Assembly: GCA_964415065.1 (NCBI GenBank)
Contig: CAYPYX010000057.1
Location: 1 to 14,359 of the forward strand
Length of the DNA stretch: 14,359 nt
DNA from: VMCP01 sp964415065
GTDB lineage: Bacteria; Bacteroidota; Bacteroidia; NS11-12g; UBA955
Direction: 5' to 3'
This document shows positions 7,246 through 14,359 of this stretch, piece after piece. The notes under the pieces are model-generated. The model worked only from the letters and a program-made list of their open reading frames with translations, was not told where the DNA came from and did not search any database. The first letter of the stretch is position 1. Each line of letters starts with the position of its first letter. The translations under genes and the position numbers were made by a program.

Positions 7246-8492
7246 TATATCAACTCATACATAATTTTACAGAAGGCATTGGAGGAGCTGAAACTTTAGT
7301 TTCTCATTTATTTGTTGGCAGAAAGTACTATAACTCTGATTCTAATCAGTCTTCTGGTCGTGTATCAGATTCAAGCATAAAGGGTAATAATGAAAATATT
7401 CAGGTAAACTATCTAATCACTACAATTGGAATTTGTAATTCAACTGAAAATACGTTTGGGAATGCGATAGGCTGGGGAATATCCAATATTTATTCCTTTC
7501 AAGCATATTTCGCAGTTCATCAGTTTATTAAAAATGTGGAGTTAAATTCGGTTGTACACTCACATTTATTTCCTACCGCATTTTACGTGGGAATTGCGCG
7601 ATTGATTACTGGAAGAAATGATATTAAACATGTTTTTACAGAACATTCAACTTATAATAAGCGCCGAAATCATTGGTTAGGAAAATGGATCGATCGCTTG
7701 ATGTACAGTCAAATTGATTTAATAGTTTGTGTATCCAATGGAGTAAAATTTGAACTATTAAATTATTATCCCTCTTTAGTTCGTAAAACTCGAGTTATTT
7801 CAAATGGAATTAATTTGAATATTTCTCCTCAGTTGAAAGAGTATTCATTTTCCGATATTAAAACGGAATCATCCAATTATGTGGATTCATCCATTCAAAC
7901 AGTTGTTAATAAGCATCAAATAAGAACCGAACCTAAATTGCGAATTTTAACTGTAGGAAGATTGGTTTCAGCTAAAAATTATTCTATGGCCATATCCGTA
8001 CTTTCAATGTTGAGAGATAAAGGGATCTCCTTCGAGTATTCAATTGCAGGCTCAGGGGAAAACGCTGGTTCTGAAAACTTAGAACTTATACTCAGAAAAC
8101 AAGTGCAAAGTGGACATCTAGAAAATGAAATTAAATTTCTCGGACATGTGAATGATTTAAGTTCATTATTCTTAAACTCCGATATCTATTTGGCTATATC
8201 ATTATTTGAGGGATTTGGATTGGCAGCTTTGGAAGCCATGAATTACGGAATACCCCTAATATATTCAAATGTTCCAGGATTAAAGGAATTAATTCCAAAT
8301 GACTATCCCCAAGATTTAATAGTTTCACCGAATTCCCAAGAGCAGATTTTAGCCGCATTGTTGTTTTTTGAAAATAGTAGTTTCTCGATGAGGAATAGTT
8401 TGGGTGAATTGTGTAGAAAAAAGGCTGAAGAGTTCAGCATAGAATATACCCTACAAGAGCACTTATTACTTTATGAAGAACTGAAATTATGA
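7242..8492 (+). CDS. GT4-family glycosyltransferase with two polar insertions
   Basis: GT-B retaining glycosyltransferase, 416 residues from the start preferred here. I chose the ATG at 7242 because it gives an ATGA overlap with the preceding stop, like the junction at 8489, and begins with the canonical first strand (MIYQLIHNF). An in-frame ATG at 7233 would add three residues. Numbered from 7242: acceptor loop GIGGAE (12-17), hinge VISNGIN (185-191), phosphate-binding GRLVSAKN (239-246), complete E323-GFGLAAL-E331 motif, and AMNYGIPLIYSNVPG (332-346). Two stretches do not fit the family: residues about 26-54 in the first loop and about 193-230 between the domains. Both are rich in Ser, Asn, Asp, Lys and Gln with no predicted fold. 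The reading frame and catalytic motifs are intact, so this is a real gene with expanded loops rather than a fusion remnant. Confidence 0.88.
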   Translation: MIYQLIHNFTEGIGGAETLVSHLFVGRKYYNSDSNQSSGRVSDSSIKGNNENIQVNYLITTIGICNSTENTFGNAIGWGISNIYSFQAYFAVHQFIKNVELNSVVHSHLFPTAFYVGIARLITGRNDIKHVFTEHSTYNKRRNHWLGKWIDRLMYSQIDLIVCVSNGVKFELLNYYPSLVRKTRVISNGINLNISPQLKEYSFSDIKTESSNYVDSSIQTVVNKHQIRTEPKLRILTVGRLVSAKNYSMAISVLSMLRDKGISFEYSIAGSGENAGSENLELILRKQVQSGHLENEIKFLGHVNDLSSLFLNSDIYLAISLFEGFGLAALEAMNYGIPLIYSNVPGLKELIPNDYPQDLIVSPNSQEQILAALLFFENSSFSMRNSLGELCRKKAEEFSIEYTLQEHLLLYEELKL

Positions 8493-9334
8493 TAGTCGGT
8501 AATAGATTTGTATACATCCATTTACAAAAAACAGCAGGTACATTTATTAGTAGAGAATTACTGCGTTGTTTGCCAGATTCTCAATCGATTGGTAAAAAAC
8601 ATTCCGGTATACAGGACTTAAACAAAAAGCAAAATCAACTTATAATTATTGGATCTATTCGACATCCAATTGATTTTTATGTATCTCTTTGGAAATATGG
8701 TTGCGAAGGTAAAGGAGGATTGTATCATCGGTTAGTTAAAAGTAAATCTAATATTTCCTCTGTTTTTAAGCATTTGAAAAGTAATTCTTGGTCCTTTCTG
8801 AAAAACAAAAACATCCTTAAAAAAAGCTATCCCTGGAAAGAGTATTACAGCGATAGCCAAAATGTCGATAATTTTCAAAAATGGTTTTCGGCTATTCATA
8901 GTTTCAACTCTCATTTAGATTTAGGGACAGTTCCCACAAAGGATTTAGAGTTTGGGTTTTACACACATCGATATTTGCAGCAGTATTATTTCCCACGCAA
9001 AACCATTGTTATTAAGCGCAAATTTAAATCTTCAGAATTCAATGATTTTAGTTCGGAAATTGAAATCTCTAATTCATTTTGCTTTGATGTATCCTCAAAG
9101 CGAATGGTTGACCATTTTATCCGACAGGAATATTTGAATGAGGATTTTAATAAGGTGATTGAAGTGCTTAGAAGATCAGGTGAACAAGTATCCAATGAAT
9201 TTAAAATAAAAACAGATAAAGTAAATCAAACTCAAAATTCAAATCTTAGATATATCGACTTTTATTCACCAGAACTATTAAATCAAGTTTTAATTAAAGA
9301 TAAAATTATCATTGACAAACATTATTCCAAATAG
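8489..9334 (+). CDS. sulfotransferase-like protein 3 (Sulfotransfer_2-like)
   Basis: Predicted PAPS-dependent carbohydrate sulfotransferase of 281 residues, from a different branch than the proteins at 3287 and 5104. The 5'-phosphosulfate loop is HLQKTAGTF (11-19), the HxxKTAGT form typical of heparan/chondroitin-type and Sulfotransfer_2 families. The 3'-phosphate strand is IIIGSIRHPIDFYVSLW (52-68) with R58 and S66 in place. YGCEGKGGLYH (70-80) and the element DHFIRQEYLNEDF (208-220) also match the family, the latter resembling the substrate-side segment before the last helices. It lacks the CxC cysteine cluster of the other two. The ATG overlaps the preceding stop (ATGA), so the two proteins are probably made together. 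It overlaps the following membrane gene by 23 bases. The acceptor sugar is unknown; a uronate or hexose of the repeat is the likely target (inference). Confidence 0.8.
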   Translation: MIVGNRFVYIHLQKTAGTFISRELLRCLPDSQSIGKKHSGIQDLNKKQNQLIIIGSIRHPIDFYVSLWKYGCEGKGGLYHRLVKSKSNISSVFKHLKSNSWSFLKNKNILKKSYPWKEYYSDSQNVDNFQKWFSAIHSFNSHLDLGTVPTKDLEFGFYTHRYLQQYYFPRKTIVIKRKFKSSEFNDFSSEIEISNSFCFDVSSKRMVDHFIRQEYLNEDFNKVIEVLRRSGEQVSNEFKIKTDKVNQTQNSNLRYIDFYSPELLNQVLIKDKIIIDKHYSK

Positions 9335-10640
9335 TAAAAAAATCAATGTTCTTATTGATCAATGGGCTGAAAGAGTGTTCATTGTTTTGCTATTTGCATT
9401 GCCTAAGCTCAATTTGAAAATAGGTCCTTTGCCCATATATATCATTGATCTCGTTGTGATTTACATATGGTACAAGCATCGAAATCGAGGATTTATTAAA
9501 CTAAAATGGATTAGTATTGGTTTACTCTCACTGTTTATTTTACATCAACTTGTTTTTCTATTTTTTACTGGGGATTTAAGCAATGTGATTTACATCAGTA
9601 TTCGACATGGATTGCCTTTGTTAAGTATACCTCTCATGCCCTATGTGTTAATTAATTTGAGATCAGATAGATCCCAGAAAACATTAATAATTGCTGCGAT
9701 ATTTACTTCTCTAACTTCTGTTTTTAGTAGCATTCCAGCAACCCGAGGTATCGTAAAGAGTTTAATTTCCTATCCTTTTTTATATCCCTCAATAGAAAAG
9801 CAATTTGAAAAAAAAGGAGTTGTAGAGGAAGCCATACGATCATTAAGTATAATTGGGGTTTCTAATGTGACTGGTGTATTGATTTTAATGAGTATTGGGA
9901 TTTTGTTGTATCTGAACCATTACAATAGTCCAATAAAATATTTGAATATTATTATTCCTGTTTTGTTGGCCGGCGCTATTACAACCTACAGCCGCACAGT
10001 TACTATCTCTTTGTTGATTATGTTATTGGTTTATTTTATGAAGTATAGTGGAAACAGATTGCTGAAAACGCTACTAGTATCTGGACTATTTGTAATTTCA
10101 CTTTTATGGAATCAATTAGTTGAGAAATCAGATATATTTAATTTCAAGCGATTAGAAACAGCATTTTTTCAAGCAGATGATGAGTCAGACAATTATACTC
10201 ATGGTAAAAATGAACGATTTGAATCTTATACGAAGCCTTTTCAAACGCTAACTAATAAGCCCATTTTTTTATTTATCGGTGAAACAATGAATACAACAAA
10301 GAGTAAAGAGAGTATACCATTTGTTAATCTGAAATTCAATCCACCCGATCATTCACTATTTGGTCGTGCGTTTTATATGAATGGTTTTTTTGTAGCTCTG
10401 TTGTATTTATTGATATTGATTTTTCTAATAATAAAATCATTTTCGGATTTAAAAATTGGATTGGTAATTATACCAGTAATAGTGTGGAGTTTTTTTGCTC
10501 ATGGAATGATATCGAGTCCAAATGGTGCATATATGTTTTTTTTAATTTTCGCTTTTGCTAAGTATCCTTTTATCCTAGAGCGTAAAGTGTTGTCGAAACC
10601 TGAAGTTATTTCAAATATTCAAGAATCCAAAAATGATTAA
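9312..10640 (+). CDS. O-antigen ligase / Wzy-like polytopic membrane protein
   Basis: Inner-membrane protein (442 residues) with about 11-12 hydrophobic segments (near 22-30, 41-54, 67-86, 98-114, 123-139, 177-200, 209-222, 228-242, 252-266, 356-374, 382-397 and 405-420). It fits the O-antigen ligase/polymerase superfamily, which polymerises repeat units or joins the glycan to its carrier at the periplasmic face. Supporting motifs are TYSRT (225-229), matching the Wzy_C-type TxSRG element, and a large extramembrane loop (about 270-352) with RFESYTKPFQTL (302-313), FIGET (321-325) and PDHSLFGR (345-352), where H347 lies in the expected His-containing loop. The TTG start lies inside the preceding gene. 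The next candidate is a GTG at 9375, just at the first membrane segment, so TTG is preferred. Polymerase and ligase cannot be separated from sequence alone. Confidence 0.85.
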   Translation: MTNIIPNSKKINVLIDQWAERVFIVLLFALPKLNLKIGPLPIYIIDLVVIYIWYKHRNRGFIKLKWISIGLLSLFILHQLVFLFFTGDLSNVIYISIRHGLPLLSIPLMPYVLINLRSDRSQKTLIIAAIFTSLTSVFSSIPATRGIVKSLISYPFLYPSIEKQFEKKGVVEEAIRSLSIIGVSNVTGVLILMSIGILLYLNHYNSPIKYLNIIIPVLLAGAITTYSRTVTISLLIMLLVYFMKYSGNRLLKTLLVSGLFVISLLWNQLVEKSDIFNFKRLETAFFQADDESDNYTHGKNERFESYTKPFQTLTNKPIFLFIGETMNTTKSKESIPFVNLKFNPPDHSLFGRAFYMNGFFVALLYLLILIFLIIKSFSDLKIGLVIIPVIVWSFFAHGMISSPNGAYMFFLIFAFAKYPFILERKVLSKPEVISNIQESKND

Positions 10641-11610
10641 TGAAACTTCTAAAACGGTTCTAATTCTGCTTTCAGATAAGAGAAGTGGGTCTACATTGAT
10701 GCAAAAAGAATTATTGCAGCACCCCCAAATTCAAACTGTGAAATACAGTCCTCATACGTATTTAGAGACGCATTTTTGGACTAAAAGTGCTAGGATTTTG
10801 AGTGATAGTCAATATAGCAAGTTTGAAAATAGCATCCCTAAAACAAATGAAAAAAGAATATTGAGTTCCTATGGAAATAGGAAAAACGCAGAAGTGCTCC
10901 TAAAAGAATTGTTGATTAAAAATGATGTAAGAATTTCAGATATCGAAAAGAATCTGGAAGAGTTGATTTTCAAAGGTTGGGATCGCTTGTGTGATAATTT
11001 AACAGAAACGGTTTTTTTTGAAAAATCCCCTCAAATTTTGGCATCTCCGAGAGCTTTGGAATTGCTATTAGATTGGATTCGTCACACTAAGTATAATGTT
11101 AAAATTTTAGTGCTAGTTCGAAATCCACTTTCCATAATGTATTCTGCTCAAAAATTGTTTTATACGGATCCAGTTAAAAGACAGGTTGGTTGGATGGAGT
11201 TAATGGGGAATTTATCAAATTTTTTGAAAGAATTAAATTCGGATCAATGGATATCAATTCGATATGAAGATCTGATTCAACAACCCGAAATTCAATTTGA
11301 AAGTATTTGTAATTGGTTGAAAATAAGTTGTATTTCAGAATTAGGAAAATTGTCGCACAGAGATTCTATGGAAAAATGGAAGTCAGATAAATTTTTTGAC
11401 TTTCAACTAAATGAGGAAGCAAAAGCTGTTGCATTAAAATTTGGTTACAGTTTAGGGGAGTTGCAAAATGATAATAAACTCAGAGAACCCCTTTGGACTC
11501 GATATAAACGAATTTTAAAAGGCAAAATCGCGATAAATATTCATCGATTCTTGAACCGAATAGTCAAACCTCTAAAAATAAAAATGTTACAATTATGGAG
11601 ATTAAAATAG
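10633..11610 (+). CDS. sulfotransferase-like protein 4
   Basis: Fourth sulfotransferase-family protein, 325 residues, predicted to use PAPS. The 5'-phosphosulfate loop is SDKRSGSTLM (14-23, with R17-SGST), the VFFEKSPQ element (127-134) matches the usual (F/V)xEKxP, the 3'-phosphate strand is ILVLVRNPLSIMYSAQK (158-174) with R163 and S171, YEDLIQQP (211-218) is canonical, and HRDSMEKWKSD (242-252) matches the late H/S-x-x-KW element seen in many members. It is the most canonical of the four. There is no cysteine cluster. Residues about 288-325 form a strongly basic tail rich in Lys, Arg, Ile and Leu that may contact the membrane. It starts 8 bases inside the preceding membrane gene and overlaps the next gene by 16 bases. 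Tyrosyl or lipid sulfation is possible, but the neighbours argue for a glycan acceptor. Confidence 0.83.
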   Translation: MINETSKTVLILLSDKRSGSTLMQKELLQHPQIQTVKYSPHTYLETHFWTKSARILSDSQYSKFENSIPKTNEKRILSSYGNRKNAEVLLKELLIKNDVRISDIEKNLEELIFKGWDRLCDNLTETVFFEKSPQILASPRALELLLDWIRHTKYNVKILVLVRNPLSIMYSAQKLFYTDPVKRQVGWMELMGNLSNFLKELNSDQWISIRYEDLIQQPEIQFESICNWLKISCISELGKLSHRDSMEKWKSDKFFDFQLNEEAKAVALKFGYSLGELQNDNKLREPLWTRYKRILKGKIAINIHRFLNRIVKPLKIKMLQLWRLK

Positions 11611-12392
11611 GTGTAGTTGCTATTTGTTACAATGAATCAAGAGACATTGAAGGGTTTATAAATAATTTATGTGATTGGGTTCACGAAATTATCATTGTTG
11701 ACGACGGTTCCACGGATAATACAAAGGAATTGTTGATGCAGATGAACAATCCTTTGGTTAAGTTTATTGTCAGTCCAAGAAAATCGGGCGAGTATTTTGC
11801 AGATCAACGTAATAAGGGAATCAATGTGGCCTCATCCGAATGGTTGCTGCATATGGATATTGATGAGCGTGTTTCATCGGGATTGAAATTTGAAATAATA
11901 GAGGCGATTTCAAAAACAGAATATAACGCCTATAAATTTGGACGAATAAACTATTTTTTAAATCGACCCATGAAAGGCGGTGGTTGGGCGGATTGGAATC
12001 AAATTCACTTAGCTCAAAGAGAGGTTTTGAAATTTTCTGGCCTATATCATGAAAAAATAGAGTTGAATTCGAACGCTAAAGTGGGTCAACTTCAATATAA
12101 AATGATTCACCTAAATGATGATGATTACAAAGAAAGGTTAACAAAATCGAATCGATATTTGGTTGAAATTACCAATGAGTTAAGAAGGACACATAAAAGC
12201 ATGAAAATATGGAGGATTCTTCATCTTGGGGTAATAGAAATTTTAAAGAAATTTATTGTTAAAAAGGGGTATTTAGACGGGAAATTGGGCTTATTTTGGG
12301 CTTTACATTCAAGCATGGCAAAAATGAAAGCTGCTATGATTTTGTGGGATGAACAGAACCGAGTTGATCGCAGTAAAATAGAAATTCCCTAA
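11595..12392 (+). CDS. GT2-family glycosyltransferase, WaaE-like
   Basis: Inverting GT-A glycosyltransferase of 265 residues, cytosolic or peripheral to the membrane. It resembles the WaaE/KdtX-like lipopolysaccharide-core subgroup of GT2. The features are IGVVAICYNE (5-14) as first strand, IIIVDDGSTDNT (32-43) for the nucleotide, ADQRNKGINVASSEWLLHMD (69-88) followed by the metal-binding D88-x-D90-E91, and GGGWADWNQIHLAQRE (128-143) with YHEKI (151-155), typical of the acceptor side of this subgroup. The length is normal for the family and there is no insertion, unlike the next gene. The ATG is 16 bases inside the sulfotransferase gene, and the stop overlaps the next start by one base (TAATG). 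The donor may be glucose or another hexose by family precedent, but this is not determined. Confidence 0.9.
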   Translation: MEIKIGVVAICYNESRDIEGFINNLCDWVHEIIIVDDGSTDNTKELLMQMNNPLVKFIVSPRKSGEYFADQRNKGINVASSEWLLHMDIDERVSSGLKFEIIEAISKTEYNAYKFGRINYFLNRPMKGGGWADWNQIHLAQREVLKFSGLYHEKIELNSNAKVGQLQYKMIHLNDDDYKERLTKSNRYLVEITNELRRTHKSMKIWRILHLGVIEILKKFIVKKGYLDGKLGLFWALHSSMAKMKAAMILWDEQNRVDRSKIEIP

Positions 12393-13489
12393 TGAATCAA
12401 GATTCCATTTCAGTCATTATTCCTAGTTATAATCGTTCAAAATGGGTTTTTAGAGCTATTGATAGTGTGATCGAACAAACCTATCCCGTATTTGAAATAA
12501 TTCTCGTGGATGATGGTTCTACAGACCAAACCTTTCTAAAAATCATTGAAGTTTATTCTTCTGAAGAGAATGATTTTTGGCTCAATGAAAAATTCAATTT
12601 TGTTTTAAACAATGAAACGAATTCAAGTTTGAATAAACAAAATAGGTTTGTAAGTGGCTTTACGGAGTATTTGGATGAGCTCATAGAAAGTTCAAGTTTT
12701 TCTGAATTGCCCTCGCTATTTGAGGAACCTGTTTTTACCATTTCAATTAAAGGGCCATTGAAAACCTCGGTTTTTTTGAAGTACTACTATCAAGTAAATT
12801 CCGGTGGAAATGCTGCTCGAAATAACGGCATTCGGTTTTCTAAAGGTGATTTCATTGCATTCTTAGATTCCGATGATCGATGGCATCCCCAAAAGTTAGA
12901 GAAACAAATTTCGGTATTCAATTCAAATAGTACAGCTGCTGCCGTTTATTGTGGGTTAATTCATGAGAATTTAAACACAGGTGAACTAATTCAGGCGAGT
13001 CGAAAATTCCTTTTTCCCAGTGGGAATTTACTTTCAAAATTACTAGTTGAAGATGTTACCGCACCTACATCTTGTTATTTGATTAAACGATCTGTATTCA
13101 AAAACATTGGAATGTTTGACGAATTTTTAAAGGCACGTCAAGACTGGGAAATGTGGTTGAGGATTTCTACACGTTTTGATTTTGATTGTGTTTCAGAAAA
13201 TTTAGTTTTCTACGGAGAACATCAAAATGAGCGGACTTCAACCAATCCAGACAACGAAATTATTGCGTATAAATACATACGAAATAAATATCGAGTGCAT
13301 ATTTCGAGTTTACCATTAATAATTCAATTTAAAGCTCTGGCTTTTTATTTTAAAAGAAGAAGCGCAGTGGAATTTCATTATAAGAATAATCGTAAAAATG
13401 CAATTTTCTTCGCTTGGTTGTCGGTGTTAATTTATCCTTTAAGTTTTTCAGTAATTAAACAGTTTTTAAGGGTATTTATTCCCAAATAA
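12392..13489 (+). CDS. GT2-family glycosyltransferase with a ~75-residue insertion
   Basis: Inverting GT-A glycosyltransferase of 365 residues. The fold starts with SVIIPSYNRSKWVFRAIDSV (7-26), then EIILVDDGSTDQT (35-47). In ordinary members the strand reaching the NxGxxxARNxGI element follows within about 20 residues. Here it is delayed to YYYQVNSGGNAARNNGIRFS (131-150), because residues about 56-130 form an extra segment rich in Ser, Asn, Glu and Phe. After it the domain resumes normally with the metal site D159-S-D161-D162, APTSCYLIKRSVFKNIGMFD (224-243) and QDWEMWLRI (250-258), where the Asp supplies the usual catalytic base region. The frame is intact throughout. Residues 305-365 are an extra C-terminal region with a hydrophobic, basic end that may bind the membrane. 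It is coupled to the preceding gene by a TAATG overlap. The sugar is not predictable. Confidence 0.88.
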   Translation: MNQDSISVIIPSYNRSKWVFRAIDSVIEQTYPVFEIILVDDGSTDQTFLKIIEVYSSEENDFWLNEKFNFVLNNETNSSLNKQNRFVSGFTEYLDELIESSSFSELPSLFEEPVFTISIKGPLKTSVFLKYYYQVNSGGNAARNNGIRFSKGDFIAFLDSDDRWHPQKLEKQISVFNSNSTAAAVYCGLIHENLNTGELIQASRKFLFPSGNLLSKLLVEDVTAPTSCYLIKRSVFKNIGMFDEFLKARQDWEMWLRISTRFDFDCVSENLVFYGEHQNERTSTNPDNEIIAYKYIRNKYRVHISSLPLIIQFKALAFYFKRRSAVEFHYKNNRKNAIFFAWLSVLIYPLSFSVIKQFLRVFIPK

Positions 13490-13503
13490 ATGATTCATCC
13501 ACT

Positions 13504-14359
13504 ATGAAAATTGCCTTGTTTTCGAATCAATTTGCTTCTCAAAAAGGACATGGAATTTCCCGATATGCTCAGGAATTATTTTTGCGACTAAATACATGTT
13601 ATCCTAAAAGTAGGGAGTTTAAATTGCAAGTTGTTGCCGCTTGGAGCGATTTGCCCAATGTACATTTAAATGAATTAATCAGTAAAGGATCTTTAAAACT
13701 TCTTCGAACAGGAAGAAAATTGACGCCGTTTCTATGGACTTATTTGAGAGGTCCTAAAATTGAAAAAATTGCGGGAGAGACCTGGGATCTCGTGCATTGT
13801 TTATCATTGGGTTATCCGATTCGAACATCCGGTAAATGGATAGTTACTATCCACGATTTAGGTTGTTTAACACATCCAGAGTACTTTCCTCAAAATCCGC
13901 CTTGGTTGATGCGCAAAGCATTAAAACAAGCTGTTTTTGAATCTAAGGGAATAATTTGTGTTTCGAATTACACCGCAATGGAGTTAATAGAATATGTCTT
14001 AAAAGAATTTAAGATCAATATAACGAGTAAAATCGAAGTTATTCATGAAGGGGTTTCAGAAGATTTCTTTTTCAGTTCAAATAGTCTTGAATTATTTCAA
14101 AATGATTCGGAATCAAATAAATCCGCCACATGTTACAAAGAAAATACTCCCAGTGTTCAGAAAATTAGAGAAATAGATAAAAAAAGTGATGATGTAAAAA
14201 TGCAATGTGAAAAAGCATCAATTGAATTGGAGAAATTTCAAGGGTGCCTGGCAGCACCGTCGAATTTAGTTAATAAGTTGCCAACCAAATATATTTTTTG
14301 TGCGGCAAAAATCAGTCCTAGAAAAAATATGGATTTGGTATTGAAAGCATTGCCAGAAT
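13504..14359 (+). CDS. GT4-family glycosyltransferase, cut by the window edge
   Basis: Partial gene: 285 codons are present and the reading frame is open at the right edge. The ATG is 14 bases after the preceding stop. An ATG at 13490 stops after five codons and is not the start. Translated by hand it shows GHGISRYAQEL (15-25) as acceptor loop, WDLVHCLSLGYP (94-105), the VTIHDLGCLTHPEYF (114-128) segment characteristic of mannosyltransferase-like GT4 enzymes (HDLxxLxHPEYF), ICVSNYTAMEL (151-161) and VIHEGVSEDFF (179-189). The donor domain begins with YIFCAAKISPRKNM (263-276), where R273 and K274 bind phosphate. Between these lies a polar segment of about 68 residues (191-258), much longer than the usual linker. 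The E-x7-E motif would lie beyond the window. This is probably the 12th gene of the operon. Confidence 0.85.
   Translation, partial: MKIALFSNQFASQKGHGISRYAQELFLRLNTCYPKSREFKLQVVAAWSDLPNVHLNELISKGSLKLLRTGRKLTPFLWTYLRGPKIEKIAGETWDLVHCLSLGYPIRTSGKWIVTIHDLGCLTHPEYFPQNPPWLMRKALKQAVFESKGIICVSNYTAMELIEYVLKEFKINITSKIEVIHEGVSEDFFFSSNSLELFQNDSESNKSATCYKENTPSVQKIREIDKKSDDVKMQCEKASIELEKFQGCLAAPSNLVNKLPTKYIFCAAKISPRKNMDLVLKALPE

Noticed and set aside
10536..10543. T8 run (also a T8 at 11012-11019 and several T7 runs) as phase-variable tracts
   Set aside because: Such runs are expected in A/T-rich DNA encoding Phe-rich membrane segments or strands; no evidence of switching.
12557..12781. Intein or mobile element as source of the GT2 insertion
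   Set aside because: Too short for an intein, with no splicing-type terminal residues, flanking repeats or target duplications visible.
1..14359. CRISPR arrays, tRNA/rRNA genes, insertion sequences, toxin-antitoxin or phage-defence genes
   Set aside because: No repeat arrays, cloverleaf-like segments, transposase motifs or terminal inverted repeats were seen; nearly all the DNA is taken up by glycan genes.

Overview
The window is a low-GC (roughly one third G+C by eye), one-directional surface-polysaccharide cluster. All 13 supported genes are on the + strand. There are a UDP-glucuronate-epimerase-type sugar-nucleotide enzyme, an MsbA-type ABC exporter, six glycosyltransferases (four GT4, two GT2), a polytopic O-antigen ligase/polymerase-type protein, and four sulfotransferase-like proteins. 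The organism is most likely a member of the Bacteroidota. The reasons are the near absence of Shine-Dalgarno sequences before the starts, the A/T-rich gene leaders, and the long-loop epimerase variant that I associate with that phylum. This is inference from style, and I cannot name a genus.

Layout: 1-198 is a short A/T-rich leader. The epimerase follows (199-1278) and then a 235-base gap with no confident gene. From 1514 to the right edge there is an essentially continuous operon: ABC exporter, sulfotransferase 1, GT4, sulfotransferase 2, GT4, GT4, sulfotransferase 3, Wzy/WaaL-like membrane protein, sulfotransferase 4, GT2 (WaaE type), GT2, and a GT4 cut by the window edge. Most junctions overlap (ATGA, TAATG or 8-23 bases) and the largest gap is 14 bases, so the 12 genes are probably cotranscribed and translationally coupled.

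How the genes could work together (inference): the epimerase supplies UDP-galacturonate, the GTs assemble a lipid-linked oligosaccharide on the cytoplasmic face, and four sulfotransferases place PAPS-derived sulfate at different positions or sugars. The ABC exporter flips the product and the membrane protein polymerises or ligates it. The expected product is a strongly anionic, sulfated, uronate-containing glycan. No initiating phosphoglycosyl transferase, Wzx, Wza/Wzc or PAPS-synthesis gene is visible here, so those must lie outside the window.

The oddest features are the density of sulfotransferases and the long, polar, Ser/Asn/Lys/Glu-rich in-frame insertions inside three of the glycosyltransferases.
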